From positions 1-64,000 of the forward strand of contig NZ_WYEU01000004.1 of NCBI RefSeq assembly GCF_015143595.1: a DNA stretch of 64,000 bases, in the 5' to 3' direction. Positions within the stretch are counted from its first letter, which is position 1. Each line of letters starts with the position of its first letter. The notes beneath the pieces are model-generated. The model searched no databases. It saw nothing but the letters and a program-made list of their open reading frames with translations, and was not told the DNA's origin. Positions 8,217-16,900 of the stretch are shown piece by piece. Position numbers and translations under genes: made by a program. Origin of the DNA: Sneathiella sp. P13V-1. Its GTDB lineage: Bacteria > Pseudomonadota > Alphaproteobacteria > Sneathiellales > Sneathiellaceae.

Positions 8217-9533
8217 ATGACACGTGAAGTAAAATCCGTCGCGGTACTCGGTGGCGGTACTATGGGTCTTGGTATTGCGGCAGCATCTGCTGATGCGGGT
8301 GCTGATGTTCTGTTGTTGGATGTTACAATGGAAGCCGCAAAAGCATCTCTGGATCGTATGAAAAATATTCGTCCGCCGGCATTTGAAAATCCTGAATCTG
8401 CTAATCGTATCAAATTGGGTAGCTTTGGCGATGATTTGGCGAAAATCGCGGATTATGATTGGATCTGCGAAGCCATTATCGAAGATGTAGACACTAAACG
8501 TGATTTGTTTGCCAAACTGGAACCCCTTCGCAGCGAGGGTTCTGTTGTCTCCACAAATACATCCGGTATCCCACTGAAAGATATTAGCGAAGGTATGCCA
8601 GAGCGTCTTCGCAAAGACATTGTAGTTACGCACTTCTTTAACCCAGTAAAAATCATGCGCCTGATGGAACTTATTCCGGGTGAAGATACGACGGAAGACG
8701 TGACAACAGCACTGGCAGATTTCTGCGCTCAGAAGCTGGGCAAAGGTGTTGTTTATGCCAAAGACACTGTAAATTTCATCGGTAACCGGATCGGCTGTTT
8801 CTTTATGTTGTCCGGCCTGCATAAATCCCGTGCGGCGCTCCAGTCTGGTATGCAGATGGAAAAAGTTGATGCGCTTCTCAGCAAACCTGTGGGCCTTCCG
8901 CCAACCGGTCTTTATGGTCTGATCGATTTGATTGGTTTGGATATCATGGACCTGGTCGGCAAAAACCTTGAAGTAAACCTGCCAGAGGGTGACGTTGGAC
9001 GTGGCTTTACCTCTTTCCCACCGGAAGAGCAGGCAATGCTGGAACGCAAGCAGCTTGGCCGTAAAGTTAAAGGTGGTTTCTACCGTTTGAATATTGCCGA
9101 AGATGGCACCAAAAGCAAAGAGATCTTTGATCTGGTGAAGCAGGACTGGCGCCCTCAGGAAGCTGTCGAATTGACTACTGAGCAACAAACAACTGAACAG
9201 GTATTCTTCGGCGATGATGCTGAAAGCAAGCTTGTTTGGGATGTTATGGGCGGAACATTATTGTATGCAGCGGATCTGATCCCTGAAATTGCAGATGATG
9301 TTGTGAACATCGACCGCGCTATGCGTTGGGGCTTTGGATGGGCGAAAGGTCCATTTGAACTTCTTGATCAACTTTCACCAGCAAAAGTTATTGCGAAACT
9401 TGAAGCAGAAGGCAGTGAATTGCCAGCTATGCTGAAAGTACTGAAAGATGCAGGTGCTGAAAGTTTCTACCGCAATGATGGATCTGAATATCTGACATTG
9501 GATGGTAAATGGGAAGCTGTTCCTGCAGAGTAG
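8217..9533 (+). CDS. 3-hydroxyacyl-CoA dehydrogenase without the usual hydratase half
   Basis: A 438-residue NAD-dependent 3-hydroxyacyl-CoA dehydrogenase of fatty acid beta-oxidation. It has a Rossmann motif at residues 8-17 (VAVLGGGTMG), the catalytic region VVTHFFNPVKIMRLMELIPG, KDTVNFIGNRIG, a first helical 3HCDH domain, and a second partial one (IDRAMRWGFGWAKGPFELLD). In most alphaproteobacterial relatives this layout continues into an enoyl-CoA hydratase domain of about 330 residues. Here a stop follows YLTLDGKWEAVPAE and a terminator comes next, so the hydratase part is absent. The start is set at ATG 8217, six bases after GAGG; the TTG at 8205 overlaps that site and is less likely. 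Confidence 0.88.
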   Translation: MTREVKSVAVLGGGTMGLGIAAASADAGADVLLLDVTMEAAKASLDRMKNIRPPAFENPESANRIKLGSFGDDLAKIADYDWICEAIIEDVDTKRDLFAKLEPLRSEGSVVSTNTSGIPLKDISEGMPERLRKDIVVTHFFNPVKIMRLMELIPGEDTTEDVTTALADFCAQKLGKGVVYAKDTVNFIGNRIGCFFMLSGLHKSRAALQSGMQMEKVDALLSKPVGLPPTGLYGLIDLIGLDIMDLVGKNLEVNLPEGDVGRGFTSFPPEEQAMLERKQLGRKVKGGFYRLNIAEDGTKSKEIFDLVKQDWRPQEAVELTTEQQTTEQVFFGDDAESKLVWDVMGGTLLYAADLIPEIADDVVNIDRAMRWGFGWAKGPFELLDQLSPAKVIAKLEAEGSELPAMLKVLKDAGAESFYRNDGSEYLTLDGKWEAVPAE

Positions 9534-9567
9534 TTCTTGAAATTATTTCTGCAACTATTAAGTGAAG

Positions 9568-9596
9568 AAGGTCGCCTCTTAAGGGCGGCCTTTTTT
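9568..9596 (+). terminator. Intrinsic terminator of the hydroxyacyl-CoA dehydrogenase gene
   Basis: AAGGTCGCC pairs with GGCGGCCTT (one G-U pair) over a short loop and runs into six T's. Confidence 0.85.
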
Positions 9597-9606
9597 ATTG
9601 ACCGAC

Positions 9607-9906
9607 ATGCAGAAATTTTCAGTTGATACAACCGGCTTTGCCGCATTGACCATCACCGAACTCCTACTGCAGGAGTGTGTGATGAAAGGCGTGTTGAGCG
9701 AAAAGGATGTGAAGCGACTACTGAAAGCTGCGGCTAGGCGTCATGAAGATGCCGCCACAGGAAATCTGGATCGGATCCAGATGAATATGGAAACAGCCCG
9801 TCTTATCCGCAGCTTATCTGTTGGGTTGGAGCCATTGTTCAAAAAACAAAGGAAGAAAAAGAAGAAGGCCAAGAAAAAAGCGGCGCAAGCACAAATCAGT
9901 GAATAG
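9607..9906 (+). CDS. Small protein of unknown function with a poly-lysine tail
   Basis: About 99 residues, with no family recognised. The first 80 residues are helical (ITELLLQECVMKGVLSEKDVKRLLKAAARRHED). The last 25 are extremely basic (a KKQRKKKKKAKKK run), so it may bind nucleic acid or another polyanion. The ATG at 9607 and TTG at 9598 are both possible, and neither has a visible ribosome site because the preceding terminator ends right there. The final 11 bases overlap the convergent regulator. Codon use resembles neighbouring genes, but expression is unproven. Confidence 0.5.
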   Translation: MQKFSVDTTGFAALTITELLLQECVMKGVLSEKDVKRLLKAAARRHEDAATGNLDRIQMNMETARLIRSLSVGLEPLFKKQRKKKKKAKKKAAQAQISE

Positions 9907-10825
9907 CACTTTGGCTTTGATAAACCTTTGGGCTGACCCCTACCTTTTTCTTGAACAGCCTGGAGAAATACTGCGGGTATTCAAAACCGAGTTGATAGGC
10001 CACTTGAGAGACAGAGATATTGGGTTGTAGCAATAGGTTCTTCGCTTCATCCAGCAGGTATAAGTGAATATGTTCCTGCGCGGCCATTCCAGTTACAGAT
10101 TTCAACGTATCACTTAAATAGCGTGATGAAATTCCCATTCGGCTTGCGATATCATCAATTTTAGGAACAGCAACTTGAGAACTTGATGTGGGTTCAAACA
10201 GCTCAGCCAATACCTGCTCGAAGCTCACCAATATCTCGTTAGATAACTCCTTGCGGTTTAGGAACTGACGGGAGTAATAGCGCTTTGCATATTTTAACAA
10301 TGTATCCAATTGAGACAGGATAAGGTCCTTACTATATTCATCCTGATTATTTTGATACTCATCATTAATCCCATGCATCAACATGCGAATTTGGCTCTCT
10401 TCTCGCGGTGATAGGTGCAAAGCTTCGTTGACGGCATAAGAGAAAAATCCGGCGTTTTTGAACACATCCCGCATTTTGTGTCCTTGAAGATAGTCTTCAT
10501 GCACCAGGATCATTCCCATATGAGAGGAGATCACCACGTTGGACATTTTCAGTCTTTGACGGGGGGCCAGAAACATCATTGATCCGTTAGAGAAGTCGTA
10601 TTTGGTGCGCCCATAATAGACATCACCCGCAATAATGTTTTTTACCGCGATCATATAGAAGTCAGTGGAATAACTCACCTCTCCCATGCAGCCCACTTGA
10701 CACGCAACATTGGATACTTGCTCGTCCTGAAATTTGACGAACAGATGCGGGTTCTCTGGTTTGTTGCCCCCCATAAACTCACAGAAATCTGCGATATTGT
10801 GGAAATGAAAATGCTGATCGGACAT
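9896..10825 (-). CDS. AraC-family transcriptional regulator
   Basis: A 309-residue regulator. The N-terminal 200 residues are a cupin-like/unassigned sensor region. The C-terminal 110 residues have two helix-turn-helix units (IDDIASRMGISSRYLSDTLKSVTG; ISVSQVAYQLGFEYPQYFSRLFKKKVGVSP), the classic AraC ending. I set the start at 10825 because AGAGG precedes it by seven bases; an in-frame ATG at 10855 has no ribosome site. It lies directly downstream of, and on the same strand as, the molybdenum hydroxylase genes, so it is a likely regulator of them. Confidence 0.88.
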   Translation of the reverse strand: MSDQHFHFHNIADFCEFMGGNKPENPHLFVKFQDEQVSNVACQVGCMGEVSYSTDFYMIAVKNIIAGDVYYGRTKYDFSNGSMMFLAPRQRLKMSNVVISSHMGMILVHEDYLQGHKMRDVFKNAGFFSYAVNEALHLSPREESQIRMLMHGINDEYQNNQDEYSKDLILSQLDTLLKYAKRYYSRQFLNRKELSNEILVSFEQVLAELFEPTSSSQVAVPKIDDIASRMGISSRYLSDTLKSVTGMAAQEHIHLYLLDEAKNLLLQPNISVSQVAYQLGFEYPQYFSRLFKKKVGVSPKVYQSQSAIH

Positions 10826-10863
10826 GGCTACCTCTGCATGAGTAACTTTGAACACTGTATATG

Positions 10864-10895
10864 GTGACGGGCGCGGTGTAAGCCACGTCCGTCAC
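10864..10895. repeat. Inverted repeat between the molybdenum hydroxylase gene and the AraC regulator
   Basis: GTGACGG and CCGTCAC are perfect complements separated by 18 bases. There is no T tract, so this is a weak terminator at best. It could be an operator for the regulator that starts 40 bases away. Confidence 0.4.
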
Positions 10896-10902
10896 AAAAG
10901 GC

Positions 10903-13065
10903 CTAAATAAACTCGAAGCCAGCCTTGGCAAATGGTAGCTCCGTAATCCGTTTGCCAGTGATTGCGTAAATAGCATTCGCGACTGCCGGGCCAGTAGGTG
11001 GCACGGCAGGTTCGCCCACGCCGGTCGGTGCCTCCGTAGAAGGAACGATATGCACGATAATTTCAGGCATTTCGTTAATGCGAAGGGTTGGATAGTCCGG
11101 GAAGTTACTTTGATCTACTTCTCCGTCACTTAAGGTGATTTCACTGTGGAAGATCGCCCCCAGGCCATAACCAACGCCGCCTTCCATCTGTGCTTTAATC
11201 ACATCAGGATTGATGGCAGTGCCGCAATCGACGGCGACATGGATACGGTCCACATGAACCTGATTATCCGTAACGGTTACATCGGCCACAGCAGCCACAT
11301 AGCTGTTGAACGAGAAATGAGCTGCAAAACCTCGTTTGTTTCCTGAAACCCACCCTGATTTCTCTTTCAGTGTTTCGATGACATTTGCAAATCGCGCCTG
11401 CTTAGGGTCTTGCTTATTCAGAAGTGACAGACGCAGATCAATTGGATCTCTCCCGGTTTTCTCCGCGACCATATCCATCAGGCTTTCCATAGCGTAGGCT
11501 GTATGGGTATGGCCTACTGATCTCCACCAAAGCGTTGAGACTTGAGATTTCACATCACTGAGGCCGACAGCAAAATCAGGGATCTGGTAAAGGGAATCTG
11601 CAATGCCCTCGACTGATGTATGATCAACGCCTTCGTGGACCAACGCGGCTTCAAAAGCAGTACCTTTCACGACAGATTTGCAGGCGACCCGATGACTCCA
11701 TCCTTTGAGACTACCGTCTTTATTCAATGCAATCTTTGCTTCGTGGCGCGCGACAGGGCGATAGTAACCACCGCGGATATCGTCTTCTCTGCTCCACACA
11801 AGTTTAACTGGCGTAGTTTGCCCCAAAAGCGCGAAGGCCAACGCAGCTTCCATATGATAATCCGACGTTGGGTTTGCGCGGCGCCCGAAGGAACCACCGG
11901 CATAGACAGTGTTAATTTCAACCTGTTCAGGTTTCAGCCCCAGAACCTGCGCGACAACTGGCTGAGTAAGGGCAGGGAATTGGCACCCATCATGGATAAG
12001 AACACCATTGTCAGTTGGTTCAATCACACAATTTTCCGGCTCCATTGGTGCATGGGCAAGGAAAGGAAATTCAAAGGATGCTTCGATAATGTCGTCTTCG
12101 CCAGTAAAACCGGCTTCCACCTGATCGTTCGTCATGCCTTTGCGGACATTATATTCTGGTGTCGCCGTCAGTTTTTTCATGTCGGCGGAAATAGCGTCAC
12201 TGCTGCGGGTTTCTGCGTTTGAAAAATCCCACTCCACAGTTAGGGCATCTCTGCCTTGAAACGCTGCCCAGGTATTTTTCGCGAAAACGACAACACCCGC
12301 TTTGTTTGGAAGTTCTTTCGCGTCAATGAAACCGCCAACAGATTTTGCCTCGTTGTGGTCAAATGATTTGACGGTGCCCCCAAATTTGGGACTTCTTTTA
12401 ATGGCAGCGTAAACCATGCCTGGAACTTTTACATCAATGGCAAAAGTCGCGGTGCCGTTTGTTTTTGAGTGGGAATCTTTCCGACCAAGATTGGGGTTTC
12501 CAATCAGTTTGAAGTCAGCGCTACTTTTCAGAGTAGGCTTTTCCGGGGCAGTCATTTGCGCTGCCATACCGGCAAACTCACCAAAATGGGCTTTATGATT
12601 ACCATGCATCAAGATGCTGTTTTCAATGCGCACTTCAGCAGGGTTTACTTTCCACATTTTCGCTACGGCTTCGATCAGCAAGTGGCGCGCCGCAGCCCCG
12701 GCTTGGCGATATTGCATGTAGGAGTTGGCAATCGCTGTAGATCCGCCAGTACCTTGCATACCGAAAAACAGATTTGCGTATTTTGTATTATCCGCAGGGG
12801 CAAACTCAGTTTTCACCTTACTCCAGTCAGCGTTCAACTCTTCTGCAACTAGTGTGGTTAATCCTGTTGTCGTACCTTGACCCATTTCAAAATGTTTTAG
12901 AAGAACGGTAATTGTTCCATCCCCGTTTATTTTGACGAACGGGTTTATGTCAGTTGTTTCATTTCCTGCCGCCAGAAGACCTTTGGCATTCAGGCCAACA
13001 ACAAGAACAGCGGAACCGGTTGCAGCAGATTTCAGAAAGCCGCGACGTGAAATATTTGTTTTCAT
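10903..13065 (-). CDS. Molybdopterin-binding large subunit of a molybdenum hydroxylase (IorB type)
   Basis: A 720-residue xanthine dehydrogenase-family large subunit of the isoquinoline 1-oxidoreductase beta / aldehyde dehydrogenase group. A Tat signal is visible (RRGFLK at residues 7-12, then a hydrophobic stretch to about 32), so the complex is probably exported folded to the periplasm. Molybdopterin-domain motifs include GGSFGRRANPTSDYH and the C-terminal EAPTGVGEPAVPPTGPAVANAI containing the catalytic Glu. Such enzymes hydroxylate N-heterocycles or oxidise aldehydes and pass electrons through the partner 2Fe-2S subunit, encoded three bases upstream. No cytochrome subunit is adjacent. The substrate cannot be told from sequence. 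Confidence 0.88.
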   Translation of the reverse strand: MKTNISRRGFLKSAATGSAVLVVGLNAKGLLAAGNETTDINPFVKINGDGTITVLLKHFEMGQGTTTGLTTLVAEELNADWSKVKTEFAPADNTKYANLFFGMQGTGGSTAIANSYMQYRQAGAAARHLLIEAVAKMWKVNPAEVRIENSILMHGNHKAHFGEFAGMAAQMTAPEKPTLKSSADFKLIGNPNLGRKDSHSKTNGTATFAIDVKVPGMVYAAIKRSPKFGGTVKSFDHNEAKSVGGFIDAKELPNKAGVVVFAKNTWAAFQGRDALTVEWDFSNAETRSSDAISADMKKLTATPEYNVRKGMTNDQVEAGFTGEDDIIEASFEFPFLAHAPMEPENCVIEPTDNGVLIHDGCQFPALTQPVVAQVLGLKPEQVEINTVYAGGSFGRRANPTSDYHMEAALAFALLGQTTPVKLVWSREDDIRGGYYRPVARHEAKIALNKDGSLKGWSHRVACKSVVKGTAFEAALVHEGVDHTSVEGIADSLYQIPDFAVGLSDVKSQVSTLWWRSVGHTHTAYAMESLMDMVAEKTGRDPIDLRLSLLNKQDPKQARFANVIETLKEKSGWVSGNKRGFAAHFSFNSYVAAVADVTVTDNQVHVDRIHVAVDCGTAINPDVIKAQMEGGVGYGLGAIFHSEITLSDGEVDQSNFPDYPTLRINEMPEIIVHIVPSTEAPTGVGEPAVPPTGPAVANAIYAITGKRITELPFAKAGFEFI

Positions 13066-13068
13066 GAC

Positions 13069-13530
13069 TTAAGCCTCCAATTTCTGTGATGCGCGTTCAA
13101 TAGCTCGGGTAATGCGAACATATGTAGCGCAGCGACAGGCGTTGCCGTTCATATACTCGTTGATGTCGTCTTTTGACGGTGAAGGGTTTTCGGTTAGCAA
13201 CCCAATGGCGGACATAATCTGTCCTGATTGGCAGTAACCACATTGAACAACATCTTCCTCACGCCATGCGTCTTGAACAGCTTTTGCAACTTTACTGTTT
13301 ACGCCTTCAATTGTTGTTACTGATTGTTCGGAGACATCTTCGATCGCGGTTTGGCAGGATCGCACGGGCTCCCCATCCAGATGAACAGTGCAAGATCCAC
13401 AAGATGCAACACCACACCCAAATTTTGTACCCGTGAGATCCAGTTCATCCCGGATCACCCACAGAAGCGGCGTGCCTGGCTCGGCCTCAACCTTCTTCTT
13501 TTCCCCGTTTATTTTTATCTCGTATTGCAT
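13069..13530 (-). CDS. 2Fe-2S small subunit of a molybdenum hydroxylase (IorA type)
   Basis: A 153-residue iron-sulfur subunit. The N-terminal plant-ferredoxin cluster uses Cys39, 44, 47 and 59 (FGCGVASCGSC). The C-terminal helical cluster uses Cys97, 100, 132 and 134 (QCGYCQSG; NACRC). Two 2Fe-2S clusters carry electrons from the molybdenum site of the large subunit, whose gene begins three bases after this stop. The subunit has no signal peptide of its own and would be carried by its Tat-tagged partner. Confidence 0.93.
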   Translation of the reverse strand: MQYEIKINGEKKKVEAEPGTPLLWVIRDELDLTGTKFGCGVASCGSCTVHLDGEPVRSCQTAIEDVSEQSVTTIEGVNSKVAKAVQDAWREEDVVQCGYCQSGQIMSAIGLLTENPSPSKDDINEYMNGNACRCATYVRITRAIERASQKLEA

Positions 13531-13623
13531 ACCATCCTCGCAGTCTCAGACAAATTAGTATGCATTAGAATGTGGAGAGGAGACCGCCGTAAAGGAATAG
13601 ACGATTTTACATATTACGAACAC

Positions 13624-13646
13624 TTTTTGACGAGGCGCGTCAAAAA
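13624..13646. promoter_or_regulatory. Operator-like dyad upstream of the molybdenum hydroxylase genes
   Basis: TTTTTGACG and CGTCAAAAA are perfect nine-base arms around AGGCG. The T-first, A-last order is wrong for a terminator on either strand, so a regulator-binding site is more likely. The centre is about 105 bp upstream of the iron-sulfur subunit start. Confidence 0.5.
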
Positions 13647-13658
13647 TGAACCCGCAGC

Positions 13659-13868
13659 TTAGTTGGTCTGTGGGTTGTTTTCCATGTATTTGCCCGGACG
13701 AGTGGGGCGGAGGACCAAGTTACCACCGCAGTTGGGGCAAATCCCTTTATGTTGGTTTTCTGTGCAAGGCGCACAGAAGGTGCATTCAAAGGTACAGATG
13801 TAAGCATCCGCTTCCCCATTGATCAGTGGGGTTTCACATGTCTCGCAATTTGGTTTTAGTTTCAGCAT
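13659..13868 (-). CDS. DUF1272 zinc-ribbon-like protein
   Basis: A 69-residue protein with four CxxC-type pairs (NCETCETP, CTFECTFCAPC, CPNCGGN), matching DUF1272, a small family likely to bind zinc. Function is unknown. I chose ATG 13868 because GGAGG lies eight bases upstream and family members start with the same MLxLxPNC pattern. Its ribosome site lies inside the descending arm of the terminator hairpin of the upstream oxidoreductase gene, and the T tract ends at the ATG, so expression may depend on read-through. Confidence 0.85.
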   Translation of the reverse strand: MLKLKPNCETCETPLINGEADAYICTFECTFCAPCTENQHKGICPNCGGNLVLRPTRPGKYMENNPQTN

Positions 13869-13910
13869 AAAAAAATCCTCCGCCGTCACTATAGGACAGC
13901 GAAGGATTTT
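13869..13910 (-). terminator. Strong terminator hairpin that contains the DUF1272 ribosome site
   Basis: On the minus strand, AAAATCCT-U-CGC-U-GUC pairs with GAC-G-GCG-G-AGGAUUUU over a seven-base loop, followed by U's. Two positions are G-U pairs on the minus RNA but C-A mismatches on the plus RNA, which indicates selection for the minus-strand transcript. Confidence 0.8.
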
Positions 13911-13947
13911 GCTTTAGATCCAATTGTCGTTAGATCTCAGGTCCAAT

Positions 13948-16900
13948 TTACTCAGCAGCTTTTGCGAGCAACGATGGATTGTTAAACTGCTCCATCATGT
14001 GCTGGCGCTGTTTGTGGAAACTATCGACAGCTTTTTCTTTCACATGACCATAACCGCGAACCTTCATTGGTAGTTCTGCGATTTCAACGGCAATGGCGTA
14101 GTTGTCTTCGTTCAGGCCATCCAAAAGTTTTGTCAGATCACCTTCAAATTCTTGAATGAGGCGGCGCTCTTCTTTGCGCTCTTCCAAATATCCAAACGGG
14201 TCAAAGGGCGTGCCGCGCAGGAACTTGAATTTTGAAAGATGTTTAAAGGCTTTCAGCATCCAAGGTCCATATTCAGATTTCACCATGTGACCTGTATTTG
14301 CGTCTTTTTTGGCAAATAGAGGTGGTGCCAGATTGAACTTTAGGGTGTAATCCCCCTCCATCATCTGTTCAACCCGCTTGGTGAAGCTGGTGTCCGCATA
14401 AAGACGTGCAACTTCATACTCATCCTTGTAGGCCATCAGCTTGAACAGGGACTTGGCAACGGCTTCTGTTAGTGCTTTGTCATCGCCAAACTGCTCATCT
14501 TTAGAGATCACTTTGTTTAAAAGATCACGATAGCGTTTTGCGTAAGCCGCATTTTGGTAATCTGTTAAAAATGCTTCTCTGCGGGCGATCATTTCATCCA
14601 GATTTTCCGTTGGTGGAGTGATGAATTTTGGCCCTGACAAACGGTTTACTTCTTCTAAGACGCCCTCTGGATCAAACGCCATCTTACGTCCCCAAGCAAA
14701 GGCCTGTTTGTTGAAGTCGATAGCTACACCGTTAAGTTCAATGGCTTTCAGCAAAGCTTCCATGGAAAGCGGAATAAAACCTTTCTGGAAGGCATACCCG
14801 ACCATAAACAGGTTCGTCGCAATGGAGTCGCCCATTAGTGTCGTTGCAATCTCGTTGGCATCTACAAGGTGACATGCCTGATCACCAACCGCATCTTTAA
14901 TGGTCTGGATCGTATCAGCAACCGGGAAAGGGGCATCCGGGTTCAGTGTGAAGTCCATTGTTGGCGCTGGATGTGCGTTTACCACTGCGTTTGCAACACC
15001 GCGATCCAGTTTTGCAAGAGAATCGTAGGATCCTGCAACCACCATGTCACAACCGATCAGAAGGTCTGCACGGCCCGCTGGAATGCGAACGGCGCTGATA
15101 TTTTCTGGCTCAGGTGCAATGTGAACGTGGCTGGTCACTGCACCGCCTTTTTGGGCGAGGCCAGCCTGATCCAGAACCGTGACGCCTTTACCTTCCAAAT
15201 GTGCCGCCATTGACATCAGTGCACCGATGGTCACAACACCTGTACCACCAATACCAGTGATCAGAATGCGATACGGGTTTTTAAGCTCAATGGGTTGCGG
15301 CATTGGCAGATCCGCCGATGGATCTGCATTTTCACTTCCTGCAGGTTTGCGAAGTTCACCGCCTTCGATGGTGACAAAGCTAGGGCAGAAACCGTTCACA
15401 CAGGAAAAGTCCTTGTTACATGTGGATTGGTTGATGATCCGTTTGCGGCCAAACTCAGTTTCCAGCGGTTCCACAGAGATACAGTTGGACTGAACTGAAC
15501 AGTCACCGCACCCTTCACAGACAAGATCGTTGATGATCACGCGTTTCGCTGGGTCCGGGAACTGCCCCCGTTTACGACGACGGCGTTTCTCAGCTGCGCA
15601 TGTCTGATCGTAGAGGAGAATGGTAACTCCTTCGATTTCACGAAGTTCTTTTTGGACAGCATCCAGATCATCGCGGTGATCAAAAGTCGTGCCTTTTGGC
15701 CATTCAATATCAGAGCTGTATTTGTTTGGCTCGTCGGAAACCACTTTGATTTTCTTGACACCTTCACCAGCAACCTGCTGGGCGATTTGCCATGGTGTCA
15801 GTTGGTCATCAAGTGGCTGGCCACCTGTCATGGCAACGGCATCGTTGTATAGAATTTTGTATGTGATGTTGGCTTTTGCCGCAATCGCCTGACGAATAGC
15901 AAGCAAGCCGGAGTGATGATACGTGCCATCACCAAGGTTTGCAAAGATATGCGTTTCGTCTGTGAAATGTTGCTGACCAACCCAAGGGACACCTTCGCCG
16001 CCCATCTGGGTAAACTCGGTGGTCTTACGATCCATCCACGTCACCATATAGTGACAACCAATGCCGGCAACAGCACGGCTGCCATCTGGAACAACAGTTG
16101 AGCGGTTATGCGGGCAACCCGAACAGTAGAAAGGTGTACGGGTTAGCTTCGCAGGAGTTTGATTGAGTTGCTCTTCTTTTCGGTCCAGAAATTTCAAGCG
16201 GTTCTGGATGGATTCAGAAGTGTAGAACTTATCAATACGGGCGGCGATAACACGAGCAACACTTGCAGGAGTTAGTTCCCCAGCTGAAGAAAAAATAACA
16301 TTTCCAAGATCATCGAATTTACCAATTATCCTAGGACGCACAGCCGTATCCCAGTTGTAAAGCTGTTCCTTCATCTGGTTTTCAACAAGCGCGCGCTTTT
16401 CTTCGACGACCAGAACCTCTTCCAGCCCTTCAGCAAACTGACGGATACCAGTAGGGTCCATTGGCCAAGGCATCCCAACTTTATAAACGGTAAGTCCAAT
16501 ATCTGCAGCTTGAGCATCGTCAATACCAAGGTCACGAAGGGCCTGACGGACATCCAGGTAGGCTTTACCTGTAGTGACAATACCAAAACGGCGTTTTGGC
16601 GAATCCATGACGACCTTATCAAGGCCGTTCACCCGGGCAAATTCCCGGGCAGCATAGATTTTATGTTTGGTGAGGCGTTCTTCCTGCTCGAACCGGTTAT
16701 CATTTGGTCGAATGTTGAGGCCGCCTGCTGGAAGCTCAATATCTGGAAGTTTCACATTGACGCGATCTGGTCCTACATAAACGGACGCGCCGCCTTCGAT
16801 GGTTTCTGAAATACACTTAAAACCAACCCAAAGGCCTGAATAGCGGGACATCGCAATGCCAAGAAGACCATAATCCAGAACTTCCTGAACACTGGCAGGA

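Noticed and set aside
8211-9188. Long minus-strand open frame (325 codons) inside the hydroxyacyl-CoA dehydrogenase gene
   Set aside because: It is antisense to a clear enzyme, has no ribosome site, and its product is rich in Cys, His and Phe with no recognisable domain.
11620-12222. 200-codon plus-strand frame within the molybdenum hydroxylase gene
   Set aside because: Antisense to a well-supported subunit gene; no family and no ribosome site.
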